Of a stretch of DNA of 64,000 nt, positions 26,516 through 37,189 are shown piece by piece. Position numbers and translations under genes: made by a program. The stretch's first letter is position 1. Each line of letters begins with the position of its first letter. The DNA comes from Bradyrhizobium sp. RP6 (lineage in GTDB: Bacteria > Pseudomonadota > Alphaproteobacteria > Rhizobiales > Xanthobacteraceae), in the NCBI RefSeq assembly GCF_003837805.1, contig NZ_RQIT01000015.1, positions 117,884 through 181,883 of the forward strand, in the 5' to 3' direction. Under the pieces are notes generated by a model. The model was not told where the DNA came from. It saw only the letters and a program-made list of their open reading frames with translations, and did no database searches.

Positions 26516-27748
26516 ATGGTGGGCCCGCGTCATCCAAACTCTCCGGTTCCGGTGTTCCGATCGTCGGGGGCGACCCGCCGGAGTGCGCTCGGCCTGCTGC
26601 TCGGTGCGCCCGTGCTGTCGGCCTGCGCCGGCGTGCAGCAAAGTCTCAGCCAGTTCTCCAACCCGTTCTCGAGCTCCGCACCGCCGGCTCAGCCGGCAGG
26701 TCCCCAGCAACAGGCCACGACCGCCGGCACCGGCGGCGTGAAGGTCGGTCTGATTCTGCCGCTTTCGGCCGCCGGCAATGCCGGCCTTGCCGCGCAATCC
26801 ATGCGCAACGCCGCCGAGATGGCGCTGGCCGAGTTCCAGAATCCGAACATCCAGCTCCTGATCAAGGACGACAATGGCAGCCCGCAAGGCGCGCAAACCG
26901 GCGCCCAGCAGGCGGTCGACGAAGGCGCCGAGATCATCCTCGGGCCGCTGTTCGCGCAGTCGGTGCCGGCGGTGGCGCAGGTCGCGCGCACGCGCGGCAT
27001 TTCCGTCATCGCCTTCTCGACCGATTCCAGCATCGCCGGCCGCGGCGTCTATCTGCTCTCGTTCCTGCCGGAGTCCGACGTCAACCGCATCGTCGAATAT
27101 TCCGCCAGCATCGGAAAGCGCTCCGTCGCCGTGCTGGTGCCCGACAATGCCTATGGCAATGTCGTCGAAGCGGCGGTGAAGGCCGCGGTGCCGCGGCGCG
27201 GCGGGCGCATCATCGCCTTCGAGAAATACGGCGCCGATCGCGCCACGCCGGCTCGCACCGTGGCGCAGCAGCTCGGCGGCGCGGATGCGCTGTTCATTGC
27301 CGATGACGGCGATGCGGTGGTCTCAGTGGCGGATGCGATGACGGCCGCAGGCGCGAATCTGCGCAACATCCAGCTGCTCGGCACCGGCCTGTGGGACAAT
27401 CCGCGCGTCTATGCCAGTCCGAACCTGCAAGGCGGCCTTTACGCCGCGCCCGATCCGGCCGGCTTCCGCGCCTTCTCCGGCCGCTATCGCACCAAATATG
27501 GCGGCGATCCGGTGCGGACCGCCACGCTCGCCTATGACGCGGTCGCCCTGGTCGCAGCGCTCGCGCGCACGCAAGGTCCCACGCGCTTCTCGTCCGACGT
27601 GCTCACGAACCCTTCCGGCTTTGCCGGCATCGACGGCCTGTTCCGCTTCCGCGCCGACGGCACGAATGAACGGGGTCTCGCGGTGATGAAGGTGACGCAG
27701 GGTGGCGGCGTCGCGGTCGCGGGCTCGCCGAAGAGTTTTGGGGCGTGA
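26516..27748 (+). CDS. Penicillin-binding protein activator / periplasmic binding fold lipoprotein
   Basis: A 410-residue exported lipoprotein. A twin-Arg-containing signal (TRRSALGLLLGAPVLSAC) ends at lipobox Cys37, followed by a Ser/Pro/Gln-rich linker. The body is a type I periplasmic-binding fold: VGLILPLSAAGNAGLAAQS, then EIILGPLFAQSVPAVA. This is the LpoA-like family near rsmI-yraN in many proteobacteria, where LpoA activates PBP1A; function here is inferred. The ATG at 26516 follows AGAGAAG. A GTG at 26477 behind GGAAGGA is a real alternative start adding 13 residues. Confidence 0.87.
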   Translation: MVGPRHPNSPVPVFRSSGATRRSALGLLLGAPVLSACAGVQQSLSQFSNPFSSSAPPAQPAGPQQQATTAGTGGVKVGLILPLSAAGNAGLAAQSMRNAAEMALAEFQNPNIQLLIKDDNGSPQGAQTGAQQAVDEGAEIILGPLFAQSVPAVAQVARTRGISVIAFSTDSSIAGRGVYLLSFLPESDVNRIVEYSASIGKRSVAVLVPDNAYGNVVEAAVKAAVPRRGGRIIAFEKYGADRATPARTVAQQLGGADALFIADDGDAVVSVADAMTAAGANLRNIQLLGTGLWDNPRVYASPNLQGGLYAAPDPAGFRAFSGRYRTKYGGDPVRTATLAYDAVALVAALARTQGPTRFSSDVLTNPSGFAGIDGLFRFRADGTNERGLAVMKVTQGGGVAVAGSPKSFGA

Positions 27749-27805
27749 CGGTTCACCTCCCGCTTGCAAGCGGGCGAGGGAGCGCAGCGCGGTTTTGGTT
27801 CCGAC

Positions 27806-29020
27806 TCAGGCCGCGAGATCCGCGACCACCGCATCCAGCACCGGGAAGCCGCTGTTGGTCACGCGCAGGCGGCCCGTCGGGTCCACCGTGATCGCGCCTT
27901 CCTCGCGCAAGAGCGCGATGCGGCGGGGGTCGAGCGGGCGGCCCGCGAGTGCCTTGTACCGCTCGGGGTCGATGCCCTCGGCAAGGCGCAATCCCATCAG
28001 CAGGAATTCGTCGGCGCGCTCCTCGCTGTTGAGGAGCTCGTCGGTGACGACGCCGTGGCCGTCGGTCTCGACGCGCAGCAGCCAGGCCTCCGGACGCTTC
28101 TCGGTGGCGGTGGCGTGGCGCACGCCATCGATATCGAGGCGGCCGTGCGCGCCGGGGCCGATGCCGGCATATTCCTCGCCGCGCCAGTACACCAGATTGT
28201 GCCGACACTCGGCGCCGCGCCGGGCGTGATTGGAGATCTCGTAGGCGGGCAGACCCAGCCTGTCGCAGGTCTCCTGCGTGACATCATAAAGAGCGCGCGC
28301 AACCGCTTCATCCGGCGTCTTCAATTTGCCGGCCTGGTGCAGGCCGAAGAACGGCGTGCCTTCCTCGATCGTCAATTGATAGAGTGACAGATGCTCGGCC
28401 GCTTCATCGATCGCAAGACGCAGCTCGTCGGCCCACATCGCCGGCGTCTGGTCGGGACGGGCGTAGATCAGGTCGAACGAATAGCGGTCGAACGAGCGGC
28501 GGGCGATGGCGACGGCATCGAGTGCCTCGCGCGCGCTGTGCATGCGGCCGAGCGCCTTCAGCGAGGCATCGTCGAGCGCCTGCACGCCGAGCGAGACGCG
28601 GTTGACGCCGGCGGTGCGATAGCCGGCGAAGCGCGTGGCTTCGACGCTGGTCGGGTTCGCTTCCAGCGTGACTTCGACGTCGCCCGCGACGGACCAGTGC
28701 TTGCCGATCGCATCGAGCACGGCGCCGACGGTTGCGGGCTGCATCAGGGACGGCGTGCCGCCACCGAGGAAGATCGAGGTGACCTCACGTCCGGGGACGC
28801 GCGCGGCGGTCGCAGCGATCTCGCGCGCAAAGGCCGAAGCGAAGCGCGCCTCGTCGATCGCGGCGTGTCGAACGTGGCTGTTGAAGTCGCAATAGGGGCA
28901 CTTCGACAGGCAGAACGGCCAGTGCACGTAGACGCCGAAGGCTTCGGATTCTTGTTTTGACGCGTTTTCCCGGCGCGAACCGGTGTCCACTTCGCTCGAA
29001 AACGCTCTAGCGCGGCTCAA
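27806..29020 (-). CDS. hemW: HemW, heme chaperone / coproporphyrinogen oxidase-like radical SAM protein
   Basis: Radical SAM protein that binds heme and may deliver it to respiratory enzymes; formerly annotated as HemN-like. The cluster motif is CLSKCPYC (Cys37, 41, 44 from the TTG start) followed by DFNSHV, with IFLGGGTPS and the HemN C-terminal domain. The family normally begins close to FGVYVHWPFC. The 27 codons before it lie largely in a dispersed repeat (28955-29012), so the true start is uncertain: TTG at 29018-29020 or GTG at 28988-28990. It overlaps rdgB by up to 14 bases. Confidence 0.92.
   Translation of the reverse strand: MSRARAFSSEVDTGSRRENASKQESEAFGVYVHWPFCLSKCPYCDFNSHVRHAAIDEARFASAFAREIAATAARVPGREVTSIFLGGGTPSLMQPATVGAVLDAIGKHWSVAGDVEVTLEANPTSVEATRFAGYRTAGVNRVSLGVQALDDASLKALGRMHSAREALDAVAIARRSFDRYSFDLIYARPDQTPAMWADELRLAIDEAAEHLSLYQLTIEEGTPFFGLHQAGKLKTPDEAVARALYDVTQETCDRLGLPAYEISNHARRGAECRHNLVYWRGEEYAGIGPGAHGRLDIDGVRHATATEKRPEAWLLRVETDGHGVVTDELLNSEERADEFLLMGLRLAEGIDPERYKALAGRPLDPRRIALLREEGAITVDPTGRLRVTNSGFPVLDAVVADLAA
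28955..29012. repeat. Dispersed repeat overlapping the hemW 5' end and rdgB 3' end
   Basis: TTTTGACGCGTTTTCCCGGC, then GCGAACCGGTGTCCACTTCG and CTCGAAAACGCTCTAG, match a repeat I know from intergenic regions of Bradyrhizobium. GCGTTTTC (28962-28969) and GAAAACGC (28998-29005) are its inverted ends. It appears to encode the first residues of HemW. A degenerate copy lies at 19018-19078. Confidence 0.6.
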
Positions 29021-29642
29021 GGCAGATCTCCGCCAGTTTCACGAAGGCGCGGGCGCGGTGCGACAGGCCGAGGCCAAGCGGCGGCAGGCCGTGCTTCTCG
29101 ATGCTCTCCATCTCGCCGAAGGTGCGGGTGTGGCCATCGGGCAGGAACATCGGGTCGTAGCCGAAGCCGGCAGTCCCGCGCGGCGGCCAGACCAGCGTGC
29201 CGTCGACGCGCGCCTCGACCTCTTCGAGATGATCGTCGGGCCAGGCGACGCACAGCGCGGAGACGAAGTGCGCCTTGCGCTTGTCCGGCGTGCTGGCGCC
29301 ACGCTCCTGCAACAGGCGCTCGATCTGCGCCATCGCCGCGTTGAAATCCTTGGAGGGGCCGGCCCAGCGCGCGCTGTAGATGCCGGGCGCGCCGTCGAGC
29401 GCATCGACGACGATGCCGGAATCATCGGCGAAGGCGGCAAGCCCGGTCGCCTGCGCCGCCGCGATCGCCTTGATGGCGGCGTTGCTGCGGAAATCGCTGC
29501 CGGTTTCCTCCGGCTCGGACAGGCCGAGCGCTCCCGCCGACACCGCTTCGATGCCGTACGGCGCAAGCAGCTCCCGCATCTCGGCGAGCTTGCCGGGATT
29601 GTGGGTCGCGATGACCAGCTTGTCCGTGATTCGGCGGTGCAT
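29007..29642 (-). CDS. rdgB: dITP/XTP pyrophosphatase (RdgB/HAM1)
   Basis: House-cleaning enzyme that hydrolyses dITP, XTP and related non-canonical nucleotides. The N-terminal THNPGKLAEM, AFADDSGIVVDAL, GTAGFGYDPMF and the C-terminal SHRARA are the family's substrate and metal-binding blocks. The 211 residues are normal. It lies 10 bases after rph on the same strand; rph-rdgB-hemW is a common order in alphaproteobacteria. Confidence 0.97.
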   Translation of the reverse strand: MHRRITDKLVIATHNPGKLAEMRELLAPYGIEAVSAGALGLSEPEETGSDFRSNAAIKAIAAAQATGLAAFADDSGIVVDALDGAPGIYSARWAGPSKDFNAAMAQIERLLQERGASTPDKRKAHFVSALCVAWPDDHLEEVEARVDGTLVWPPRGTAGFGYDPMFLPDGHTRTFGEMESIEKHGLPPLGLGLSHRARAFVKLAEICLEPR

Positions 29643-29652
29643 GGCCTATTGA

Positions 29653-30366
29653 CTACGCCACAGCCAGTTTCTGCAAGTCCACCAGGCGCGCGACACCCTT
29701 GCGGGCCAGCGCCATCAGCGCCAGGAGCTCGGCTTCCGTGAACGGCTCGCGTTCCGCGGTGCCCTGCACCTCGATGATGCGGCCGTCGCCGGTCATGACG
29801 AAATTGGCGTCGGTCTCGGCCTCGGAATCCTCGGCATAGTCGAGATCGAGCACCGGCGTGCCGTTGTAGATGCCGCAGGAGATCGCGGCGACGTTGTCGC
29901 GCAGCACGTTGGCCTTGACCATGTTCCGCGCCTTCATCCAGTTGACGCAGTCGGCGAGGGCGACCCAGGCGCCCGTGATCGATGCCGTGCGCGTGCCGCC
30001 GTCGGCCTGGAGCACGTCGCAATCGACCGTGATCTGGCGCTCGCCGAGCGCCTCGAGATTGATGATGGTGCGAAGCGAGCGGCCGATCAGGCGCTGGATC
30101 TCGACGGTGCGGCCGCTCTGCTTGCCGGCGGAGGCCTCGCGGCGGGTCCGTTCCGACGTGGCGCGCGGCAGCATGCCGTATTCGGCGGTGACCCAGCCGC
30201 GGCCCTGGCCCTTCAGCCACGGCGGCAGGCGGTCCTCCAGCGTGGCGGTGACCAGCACGTGCGTGTCGCCGAATTTCACCAGGCAGGAACCTTCCGCATA
30301 TTTCACCACGCCGCGCTCCAGCGTCACGGGGCGCAATTCGTCAGGCGCACGGCGGCTTGGCCGCAT
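29653..30366 (-). CDS. rph: Ribonuclease PH
   Basis: Phosphorolytic 3'-5' exoribonuclease that trims tRNA 3' ends. The ATG at 30364-30366 follows GGAGGA and gives MRPSRRAPDELRPVTLE, the family start; a reading from 30387 adds seven residues and is less likely. RTVEIQRLIGRSLR, DCDVLQADGGTRTASI and the C-terminal EVQGTAEREPF are diagnostic. Length 237 residues. It is divergent from hrcA across 168 bases. Confidence 0.97.
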   Translation of the reverse strand: MRPSRRAPDELRPVTLERGVVKYAEGSCLVKFGDTHVLVTATLEDRLPPWLKGQGRGWVTAEYGMLPRATSERTRREASAGKQSGRTVEIQRLIGRSLRTIINLEALGERQITVDCDVLQADGGTRTASITGAWVALADCVNWMKARNMVKANVLRDNVAAISCGIYNGTPVLDLDYAEDSEAETDANFVMTGDGRIIEVQGTAEREPFTEAELLALMALARKGVARLVDLQKLAVA

Positions 30367-30534
30367 GGGAAATCCTCCAAAACTCACGGGAAAAGGCTGC
30401 TCGCGGTGCTTGTAGGTGGGGCGGGGATGGGCGGCAAGGTTTTTTCACCCGCTGATTTCGCGGCCGCAAACGCCACGCTTGTCAGAAGCGCCCGGGATAG
30501 ACAAATTACGAGTATCTGAGAGGAGTTACCGTCT

Positions 30535-31623
30535 GTGGCCCATCACGATCCGATCCATCTGATCGCGCCGCGCGCAGGCCTTGCCCAGCTCAACGAGCGT
30601 TCCCGCGACATTTTTCGTCAAATTGTCGAAAGCTATCTGACGACCGGCGAGCCTGTCGGCTCGCGCAACATTTCCCGCCTGATCGCCATGCCGCTGTCGC
30701 CGGCGTCGGTCCGTAACGTCATGGCCGATCTGGAGCAGCTCGGCCTGATCTATGCCCCGCACACCTCCGCCGGCCGGTTGCCGACGGAACTCGGCCTGCG
30801 CTTCTTCGTCGATGCCCTGATGCAGGTCGGTGACCTCAACGAGGCTGAGCGGCAGTCGATCCAGAGCCAGCTCGCCTCGGTGGGCGAGGCGCAGTCGGTC
30901 GAGGCGGCGCTGGACCAGGCCCTGATGCGGCTTTCCGGCCTGACCCGGGCCGCCGCTGTGGTGTTGACGCCAAAATCCAATGCGCGGCTAAAGCACATCG
31001 AATTCGTCCGGCTGGAACCGGAGAAGGCTCTGGTGATCCTCGTCGGCGAGGACGGCCAGGTCGAAAACCGCGTGCTGACGCTGCCGCCTGGAGTTCCCTC
31101 CTCTGCGCTCACCGAAGCCGGCAATTTCCTCAATGCGCGGATCCGCGGCCGCACGCTGGCCGAGGCGCGGCTCGAGCTCGAGACGGCACTTGGAGAGGCC
31201 CGTGCCGAGCTCGATCAGCTGACGCAAAAGGTGATCTCGGCCGGCATCGCCAGCTGGTCCGGCGGCGAGAACGAGGATCGCCAGCTGATCGTCCGCGGCC
31301 ATGCCAATCTGCTTGAAGATCTGCATGCGCTGGAGGATCTGGAGCGCGTTCGCCTGTTGTTCGACGATCTCGAGACCAAGCGCGGCGTGATCGACCTGCT
31401 CGGCCGCGCCGAGACGGCGGAGGGCGTGCGCATCTTCATCGGCAGCGAGAACAAGCTGTTCTCGCTGTCGGGGTCCTCCACCATCATCTCGCCCTATCGG
31501 GATGCCGCCGGCCACATCGTCGGCGTTCTCGGTGTGATCGGCCCGACGCGGCTGAATTATGCCCGCGTGATCACGACCGTGGACTACGCTGCCCGTATCG
31601 TCAGCCGCCTTCTGGGGGGCTGA
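30535..31623 (+). CDS. hrcA: Heat-inducible transcription repressor HrcA
   Basis: HrcA represses groESL-type operons by binding CIRCE operators, and GroEL keeps it active. The 362 residues start at GTG after GAGGAG and open with LNERSRDIFRQIVESYLTTGEPVGSR, a winged-helix domain, followed by the GAF-like and C-terminal domains (ending YARVITTVDYAARIVSRLL). No CIRCE element is seen upstream, so in this window HrcA does not appear to control itself or dnaK by that site. grpE follows after 96 bases. Confidence 0.96.
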   Translation: MAHHDPIHLIAPRAGLAQLNERSRDIFRQIVESYLTTGEPVGSRNISRLIAMPLSPASVRNVMADLEQLGLIYAPHTSAGRLPTELGLRFFVDALMQVGDLNEAERQSIQSQLASVGEAQSVEAALDQALMRLSGLTRAAAVVLTPKSNARLKHIEFVRLEPEKALVILVGEDGQVENRVLTLPPGVPSSALTEAGNFLNARIRGRTLAEARLELETALGEARAELDQLTQKVISAGIASWSGGENEDRQLIVRGHANLLEDLHALEDLERVRLLFDDLETKRGVIDLLGRAETAEGVRIFIGSENKLFSLSGSSTIISPYRDAAGHIVGVLGVIGPTRLNYARVITTVDYAARIVSRLLGG

Positions 31624-31719
31624 CCGGCGTTTCCGCCGATCACGGGCGCTTGATTTTCGCGAGCTTAGGCACGATATCCGGGCCAACAATCCCTGGAAAC
31701 GAGTTCGAGATTAGAGCCG

Positions 31720-32337
31720 ATGACCGAGCAAGACCGGCAACCTCAAGACACGGCTGCAGCGACCGGCGAGCCCGTGGTGTCAAAGCCCTACATCATGCCT
31801 GACGATCCCGAGCCCGGCTCGGCCGAGACGTTGCAGAAGGAAGCCGCCGAGGCGCGCGACCGCATGCTGCGGACGCTGGCCGAGATGGAGAATCTGCGCA
31901 AGCGCACCAGCAAGGAGGTCGCCGACGCGAGGCTCTATGGCATCACCGGCTTTGCTCGCGATGTGCTCGACATCGCCGACAATCTCCAGCGCGCGCTCGA
32001 TGCCGTTCCGGCGGAAGCGCGTGCCGCGGCCGATCCCGGCCTTACGGCGCTGATCGAGGGTGTCGAGTTGACCGAACGCTCGCTGCACAGCGCGCTCGAG
32101 AAGCATGGCGTGAAGAAGCTCGATCCGCAGGGTCAGAAGTTCGACCCGAACTTCCACCAGGCTATGTACGAAGTGCCTGACGCGTCGGTGCCCTCGGGCA
32201 CCGTGGTGCAGGTCATGCAGGCCGGCTACACCATCGGCGAGCGCGTGCTGCGCCCGGCGCTGGTCGGTGTCGCCAAGGGCGGTGCGAAGGCAGCCCCCGC
32301 CGCCAACAACAATGAATCGAACAGCGCGCCGAACTGA
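31720..32337 (+). CDS. grpE: GrpE, nucleotide exchange factor for DnaK
   Basis: Releases ADP from DnaK in the Hsp70 cycle. The 205 residues have an acidic disordered N-terminus, a long coiled coil (AEARDRMLRTLAEMENLRKRT, about 45-100), and the C-terminal beta domain with FDPNFHQAMYEV and GYTIGERVLRPALVGVAKG, which is diagnostic. The Asn/Ala-rich tail is unremarkable. It lies in the order hrcA-grpE and is convergent with the next gene. Confidence 0.96.
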   Translation: MTEQDRQPQDTAAATGEPVVSKPYIMPDDPEPGSAETLQKEAAEARDRMLRTLAEMENLRKRTSKEVADARLYGITGFARDVLDIADNLQRALDAVPAEARAAADPGLTALIEGVELTERSLHSALEKHGVKKLDPQGQKFDPNFHQAMYEVPDASVPSGTVVQVMQAGYTIGERVLRPALVGVAKGGAKAAPAANNNESNSAPN

Positions 32338-32484
32338 TCGAACCTGATGGTGAGGAGGCGCCAAGCGCCGTCTCGAACCATGTAGGCCCCCGCAGTTGCG
32401 GCTCGACCTTCACCCTCCGAGGCGTGCGCGAACAAGCGTACTCCTCGAGCGAGGAAGGACGCGCGTTGCGCTTGCGGATGCAGG

Positions 32485-33426
32485 CTAGCCCTTCGGCTGG
32501 ATGCCGTCGCGGACGGCGCGGAAGCGGGTGAAGGCGGGCAGCCACTGGTCGCGTGGGGCGCTGGCGATGATGCGCAATGATGCGCCGCCAGTCGAGAAGC
32601 GGATCCACTGCACCACGGTCACGGGGATCTTGTCCTTGCCACTGACGCCGTCGATCCGGGTCTCGAAGCCCTGCTGGCCGTTGATGCGAATCGGCTCGGA
32701 CATGGTGATGCGCGACTCGCGCACGCCGGGAATCTGGAGCGCCGCCTCCTGGGCGAAGCGGGCGCGGTCGTCGGCGGCTTGCGGGGTGGCGCCGATCACG
32801 CCGAGAATCATGAACGGCTTCGACTCGTAACCCGTGCTCTCATCGCCGTCGGCGAGGATGATGCTGCTGCCCGGCGCGAGCGTTCGGATGTCCTTGAAGT
32901 CGGCGAGATCGGTGATCTTGAACGGCATCAGCGCGATCTGCTCTTCAGCCGAGACCTGCCTGCGGGTGACGGTGCTCGCAAACATCTGCCGCACCGCTTC
33001 ATCCGTGTAGATCTTGGTCGCATTCTCCGGGATCTGCACCGCGACATAGCCGGAGAAGCCGGCGCCGGGCACGATCATCGAATAGCGCTTCACCGGGGTA
33101 TCGCCGGCCTTGCCGCTTTCGGTGGTGAAATAGGCGAGGCCCGCGGGGGTCTCGATCTTGTCCTGCGTGACGCCGTTGGTCCCGGCGGGATTGGAATTGA
33201 AGGCGCTCGCGACCTCGCCATAGGCCGCCGGCGGCAGCTCGGTGACCAGCACCTTGACGCTGCCATCCTCGCTCTCGAAGCCCGGAAAGGTCTTGGCCGT
33301 GCTGAGGCCGATCAACGGCACCATGCCGAGACGCAAGCCCGGGGGGAAGACGGCGTCGGCGGCGAAGGCCGGACACGCGGAGGCGGCGAGGAGGGCGAGC
33401 GCGGCGAGGGGGCGGATCAGCTTCAT
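32485..33426 (-). CDS. Exported protein of unknown function
   Basis: The ATG at 33424-33426 opens a clear signal peptide (MKLIRPLAALALLAASACPAFA) and gives 313 residues. A longer reading to 33642 adds 72 basic residues with no secretion logic. The mature part is beta-rich and lacks membrane helices. It contains FPPGLRLGMVPL near the N-terminus and a C-terminal block VVQWIRFSTGGASLRIIA. I do not recognise a named family. It is divergent from dnaK across 393 bases and convergent with grpE, but any role in the heat-shock group is speculation. Confidence 0.82.
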   Translation of the reverse strand: MKLIRPLAALALLAASACPAFAADAVFPPGLRLGMVPLIGLSTAKTFPGFESEDGSVKVLVTELPPAAYGEVASAFNSNPAGTNGVTQDKIETPAGLAYFTTESGKAGDTPVKRYSMIVPGAGFSGYVAVQIPENATKIYTDEAVRQMFASTVTRRQVSAEEQIALMPFKITDLADFKDIRTLAPGSSIILADGDESTGYESKPFMILGVIGATPQAADDRARFAQEAALQIPGVRESRITMSEPIRINGQQGFETRIDGVSGKDKIPVTVVQWIRFSTGGASLRIIASAPRDQWLPAFTRFRAVRDGIQPKG

Positions 33427-33819
33427 GGGCACTCTGATTGGTTCACATTGAGGCCGTTCGATGGTCGGCCACCGGGCCGCTTTGTCGCGTGAAGCAGTGG
33501 CGCCGGCTGTCCGGCCGGTCCGCCTTTTAGCGGGTTTGGCCTTGCCGCAACAGGGCGGGCCCGTTGCGGTAACGGAGGCTTGCCGAAGCCCGAACCTGTT
33601 AATAATTCCTCTCCCGCAAGGGCGGTGGGGCCCGGACATCATCTTCCAAAACCCAATGTTTTCGCGGCAGAAACGTAGCTTCGGTCCTTGCGGGCTCCTC
33701 CCCCCCTCCTATATGAGCCTCAATCATCGCAATATCGCGGATGTTTGATCTTAGGGGGTTTCGGTTCGGGTGCCTTCTGGGCCCAGCCAACCTGCCGCAA
33801 AAAGAAGGGTATCAGGACC
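33427..33819. other. Divergent region upstream of dnaK
   Basis: 393 bases with no gene. It holds the RpoH-type promoter described separately (33687-33717), about 100 bases before the dnaK start, leaving an mRNA leader of roughly 95 bases. The opposite half should contain the promoter of the exported-protein gene, which I cannot place. Confidence 0.6.
33687..33717 (+). promoter_or_regulatory. RpoH (sigma-32)-type heat-shock promoter of dnaKJ
   Basis: CTTG at 33687-33690, a spacer of 17 bases, then CCTATATGAG at 33708-33717. This matches the alphaproteobacterial RpoH pattern CTTG-N17-CYTATNTNNG at every defined position. Position, orientation and gene fit a heat-shock promoter for dnaK. From memory, the dnaKJ operon of B. 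japonicum is sigma-32 dependent, which agrees. Confidence 0.85.
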
Positions 33820-35721
<1,902 letters not shown>

Positions 35722-35771
35722 ACCCCGAGAGGGTGATGATGCGGGCGGCTTGGACCCCACACGCTTCTTCG

Positions 35772-35794
35772 GCCTCCCCCTTCGCGGGGGAGGC
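35772..35794 (+). terminator. Hairpin between dnaK and dnaJ (attenuator-like)
   Basis: GCCTCCCCC (35772-35780) and GGGGGAGGC (35786-35794) form a 9-base perfect stem with a TTCGC loop, 50 bases after the dnaK stop. No T-run follows. It could reduce read-through into dnaJ or protect the dnaK mRNA 3' end. Confidence 0.5.
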
Positions 35795-35966
35795 TGTCGT
35801 GTCGAGGTCGCCGGGGCACGCTCCCGCTACGATCGATCAATTCCCAGCCGTTATTCTCAGCGCTGCCATGCTGCCCTCTGCCGCAAGGTCGAGGGGCGCC
35901 TATATCGCCATGTGTCAGCGTTGTTTCGCGCCAACTTGAATCGCGATTGGATAGACCGAGCTCATC

Positions 35967-37103
35967 ATGTCCACGTCCACCAAGCGCTGCTACTACGAGA
36001 CCCTGGAAGTCGAACGCGACGCCGACGAAGGCAAGCTGAAATCGTCGTTCCGCAAGCTGGCGATGAAATTCCATCCCGATCGCAATCCCGGGGATGAGAC
36101 CAGCGAAGTCAAGTTCAAGGAAATCAACGAGGCCTACGAGGTCCTGAAGGACAAGGACAAGCGCGCCGCCTATGACCGTTACGGCCACGCCGCCTTCGAG
36201 CAGGGCGGCGGTTTCGGCGGCGGTGCCGGTTTCGGCGCGGGCTTCGCCTCCTCGTTCTCCGACATTTTCGAAGACCTGTTCGGCATGGCCGGCCAGCGCG
36301 GTCGCGGCGGCCGCGAGCGTGGGGCCGACCTGCGCTACAACATGGAAATCACCCTCGAGGAAGCGTTCGGCGGAAAGACCGCGCAGATCGAGATTCCGGT
36401 CTCGGTCACCTGCGAGGCCTGTTCGGGCATCGGTGCCAAGGCCGGCACCAAGCCGAAGACCTGCTCGACCTGCGGCGGCGCCGGCCGCGTGCGGCAGTCG
36501 CAGGGCTTCTTCACGCTGGAGCGGACCTGTCCCGGCTGCCAGGGGCGCGGTCAGATGATCGAGGACGCCTGCCCGGCCTGCGCTGGCCAGGGCCGGGTCA
36601 CCCGCGAGCGCACGCTGTCAGTCAACATTCCGCAAGGCGTCGAGGATGGCACACGGATCAGGCTCGCCGGCGAGGGAGAGGCCGGGGTCCGCGGCGGCCC
36701 GCCCGGCGACCTCTACATCTTCCTCTCGCTGGCCCAGCATCAGTTCTTCCAGCGCGACGGTGCCGATCTGCATTGCCGTGTGCCGATCTCGATGGTCACC
36801 GCCGCTCTCGGAGGCGAATTCGAGGTGCCGACGATCGAGAAGAGCAAGGCCAAGGTGAAGGTGCCGGCCGGAACCCAGTCGGGCCGCCGATTTCGCATTG
36901 CATCAAAAGGCATGCCGGTGCTCCGCTCCCGCCAGACCGGCGACATGTATGTCCAGGTCGTGGTCGAGACGCCGCAGAACCTCACCAAGAAGCAGCAGGA
37001 ATTGTTGGCCGAGTTTGAAAAGCTTTCCTCCGGCAACACCCAGCCGGAATCCGATGGCTTCTTCGCCAAGGTCAAGGATTTCTTCGGTAATCGGGCGAGT
37101 TGA
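35967..37103 (+). CDS. dnaJ: Co-chaperone DnaJ (Hsp40)
   Basis: Stimulates DnaK ATPase and delivers substrates. The 378 residues have a J domain with HPD at 36-38, a Gly/Phe region (about 78-118), a zinc-finger region with four CxxC pairs (149/152, 166/169, 188/191, 202/205) and the C-terminal peptide-binding domains. It is therefore a full-length type I DnaJ. It shares strand with dnaK and probably its heat-shock promoter. Confidence 0.98.
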   Translation: MSTSTKRCYYETLEVERDADEGKLKSSFRKLAMKFHPDRNPGDETSEVKFKEINEAYEVLKDKDKRAAYDRYGHAAFEQGGGFGGGAGFGAGFASSFSDIFEDLFGMAGQRGRGGRERGADLRYNMEITLEEAFGGKTAQIEIPVSVTCEACSGIGAKAGTKPKTCSTCGGAGRVRQSQGFFTLERTCPGCQGRGQMIEDACPACAGQGRVTRERTLSVNIPQGVEDGTRIRLAGEGEAGVRGGPPGDLYIFLSLAQHQFFQRDGADLHCRVPISMVTAALGGEFEVPTIEKSKAKVKVPAGTQSGRRFRIASKGMPVLRSRQTGDMYVQVVVETPQNLTKKQQELLAEFEKLSSGNTQPESDGFFAKVKDFFGNRAS

Positions 37104-37189
37104 CTCGGCTTGACCGTGCCGCCTTCGGCCTATACGTCTTTATGACCATTTTCTGACACGCCGCTCCCGCGGTCCCGTCCGGTCCCGAC

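Noticed and set aside
30367..30534. CIRCE operator or RpoH promoter in front of hrcA
   Set aside because: No TTAGCACTC-N9-GAGTGCTAA dyad is present. A CTTG at 30478-30481 is not followed at 17 bases by a CYTATNT-like box.
31624..31719. RpoH promoter for grpE (CTTGATTTT near 31650)
   Set aside because: The downstream CGATATCC does not match the -10 pattern at the required spacing.
32338..32484. Possible degenerate repeat after grpE (GGTGAGGAGGCGCC region)
   Set aside because: It resembles a known repeat arm, but I could not find a convincing partner arm, so it is not listed as a feature.
33688..33819. N-terminal extension of DnaK by 44 codons
   Set aside because: It passes through the RpoH -10 region, and DnaK proteins begin at MGKVIGIDLGTT.
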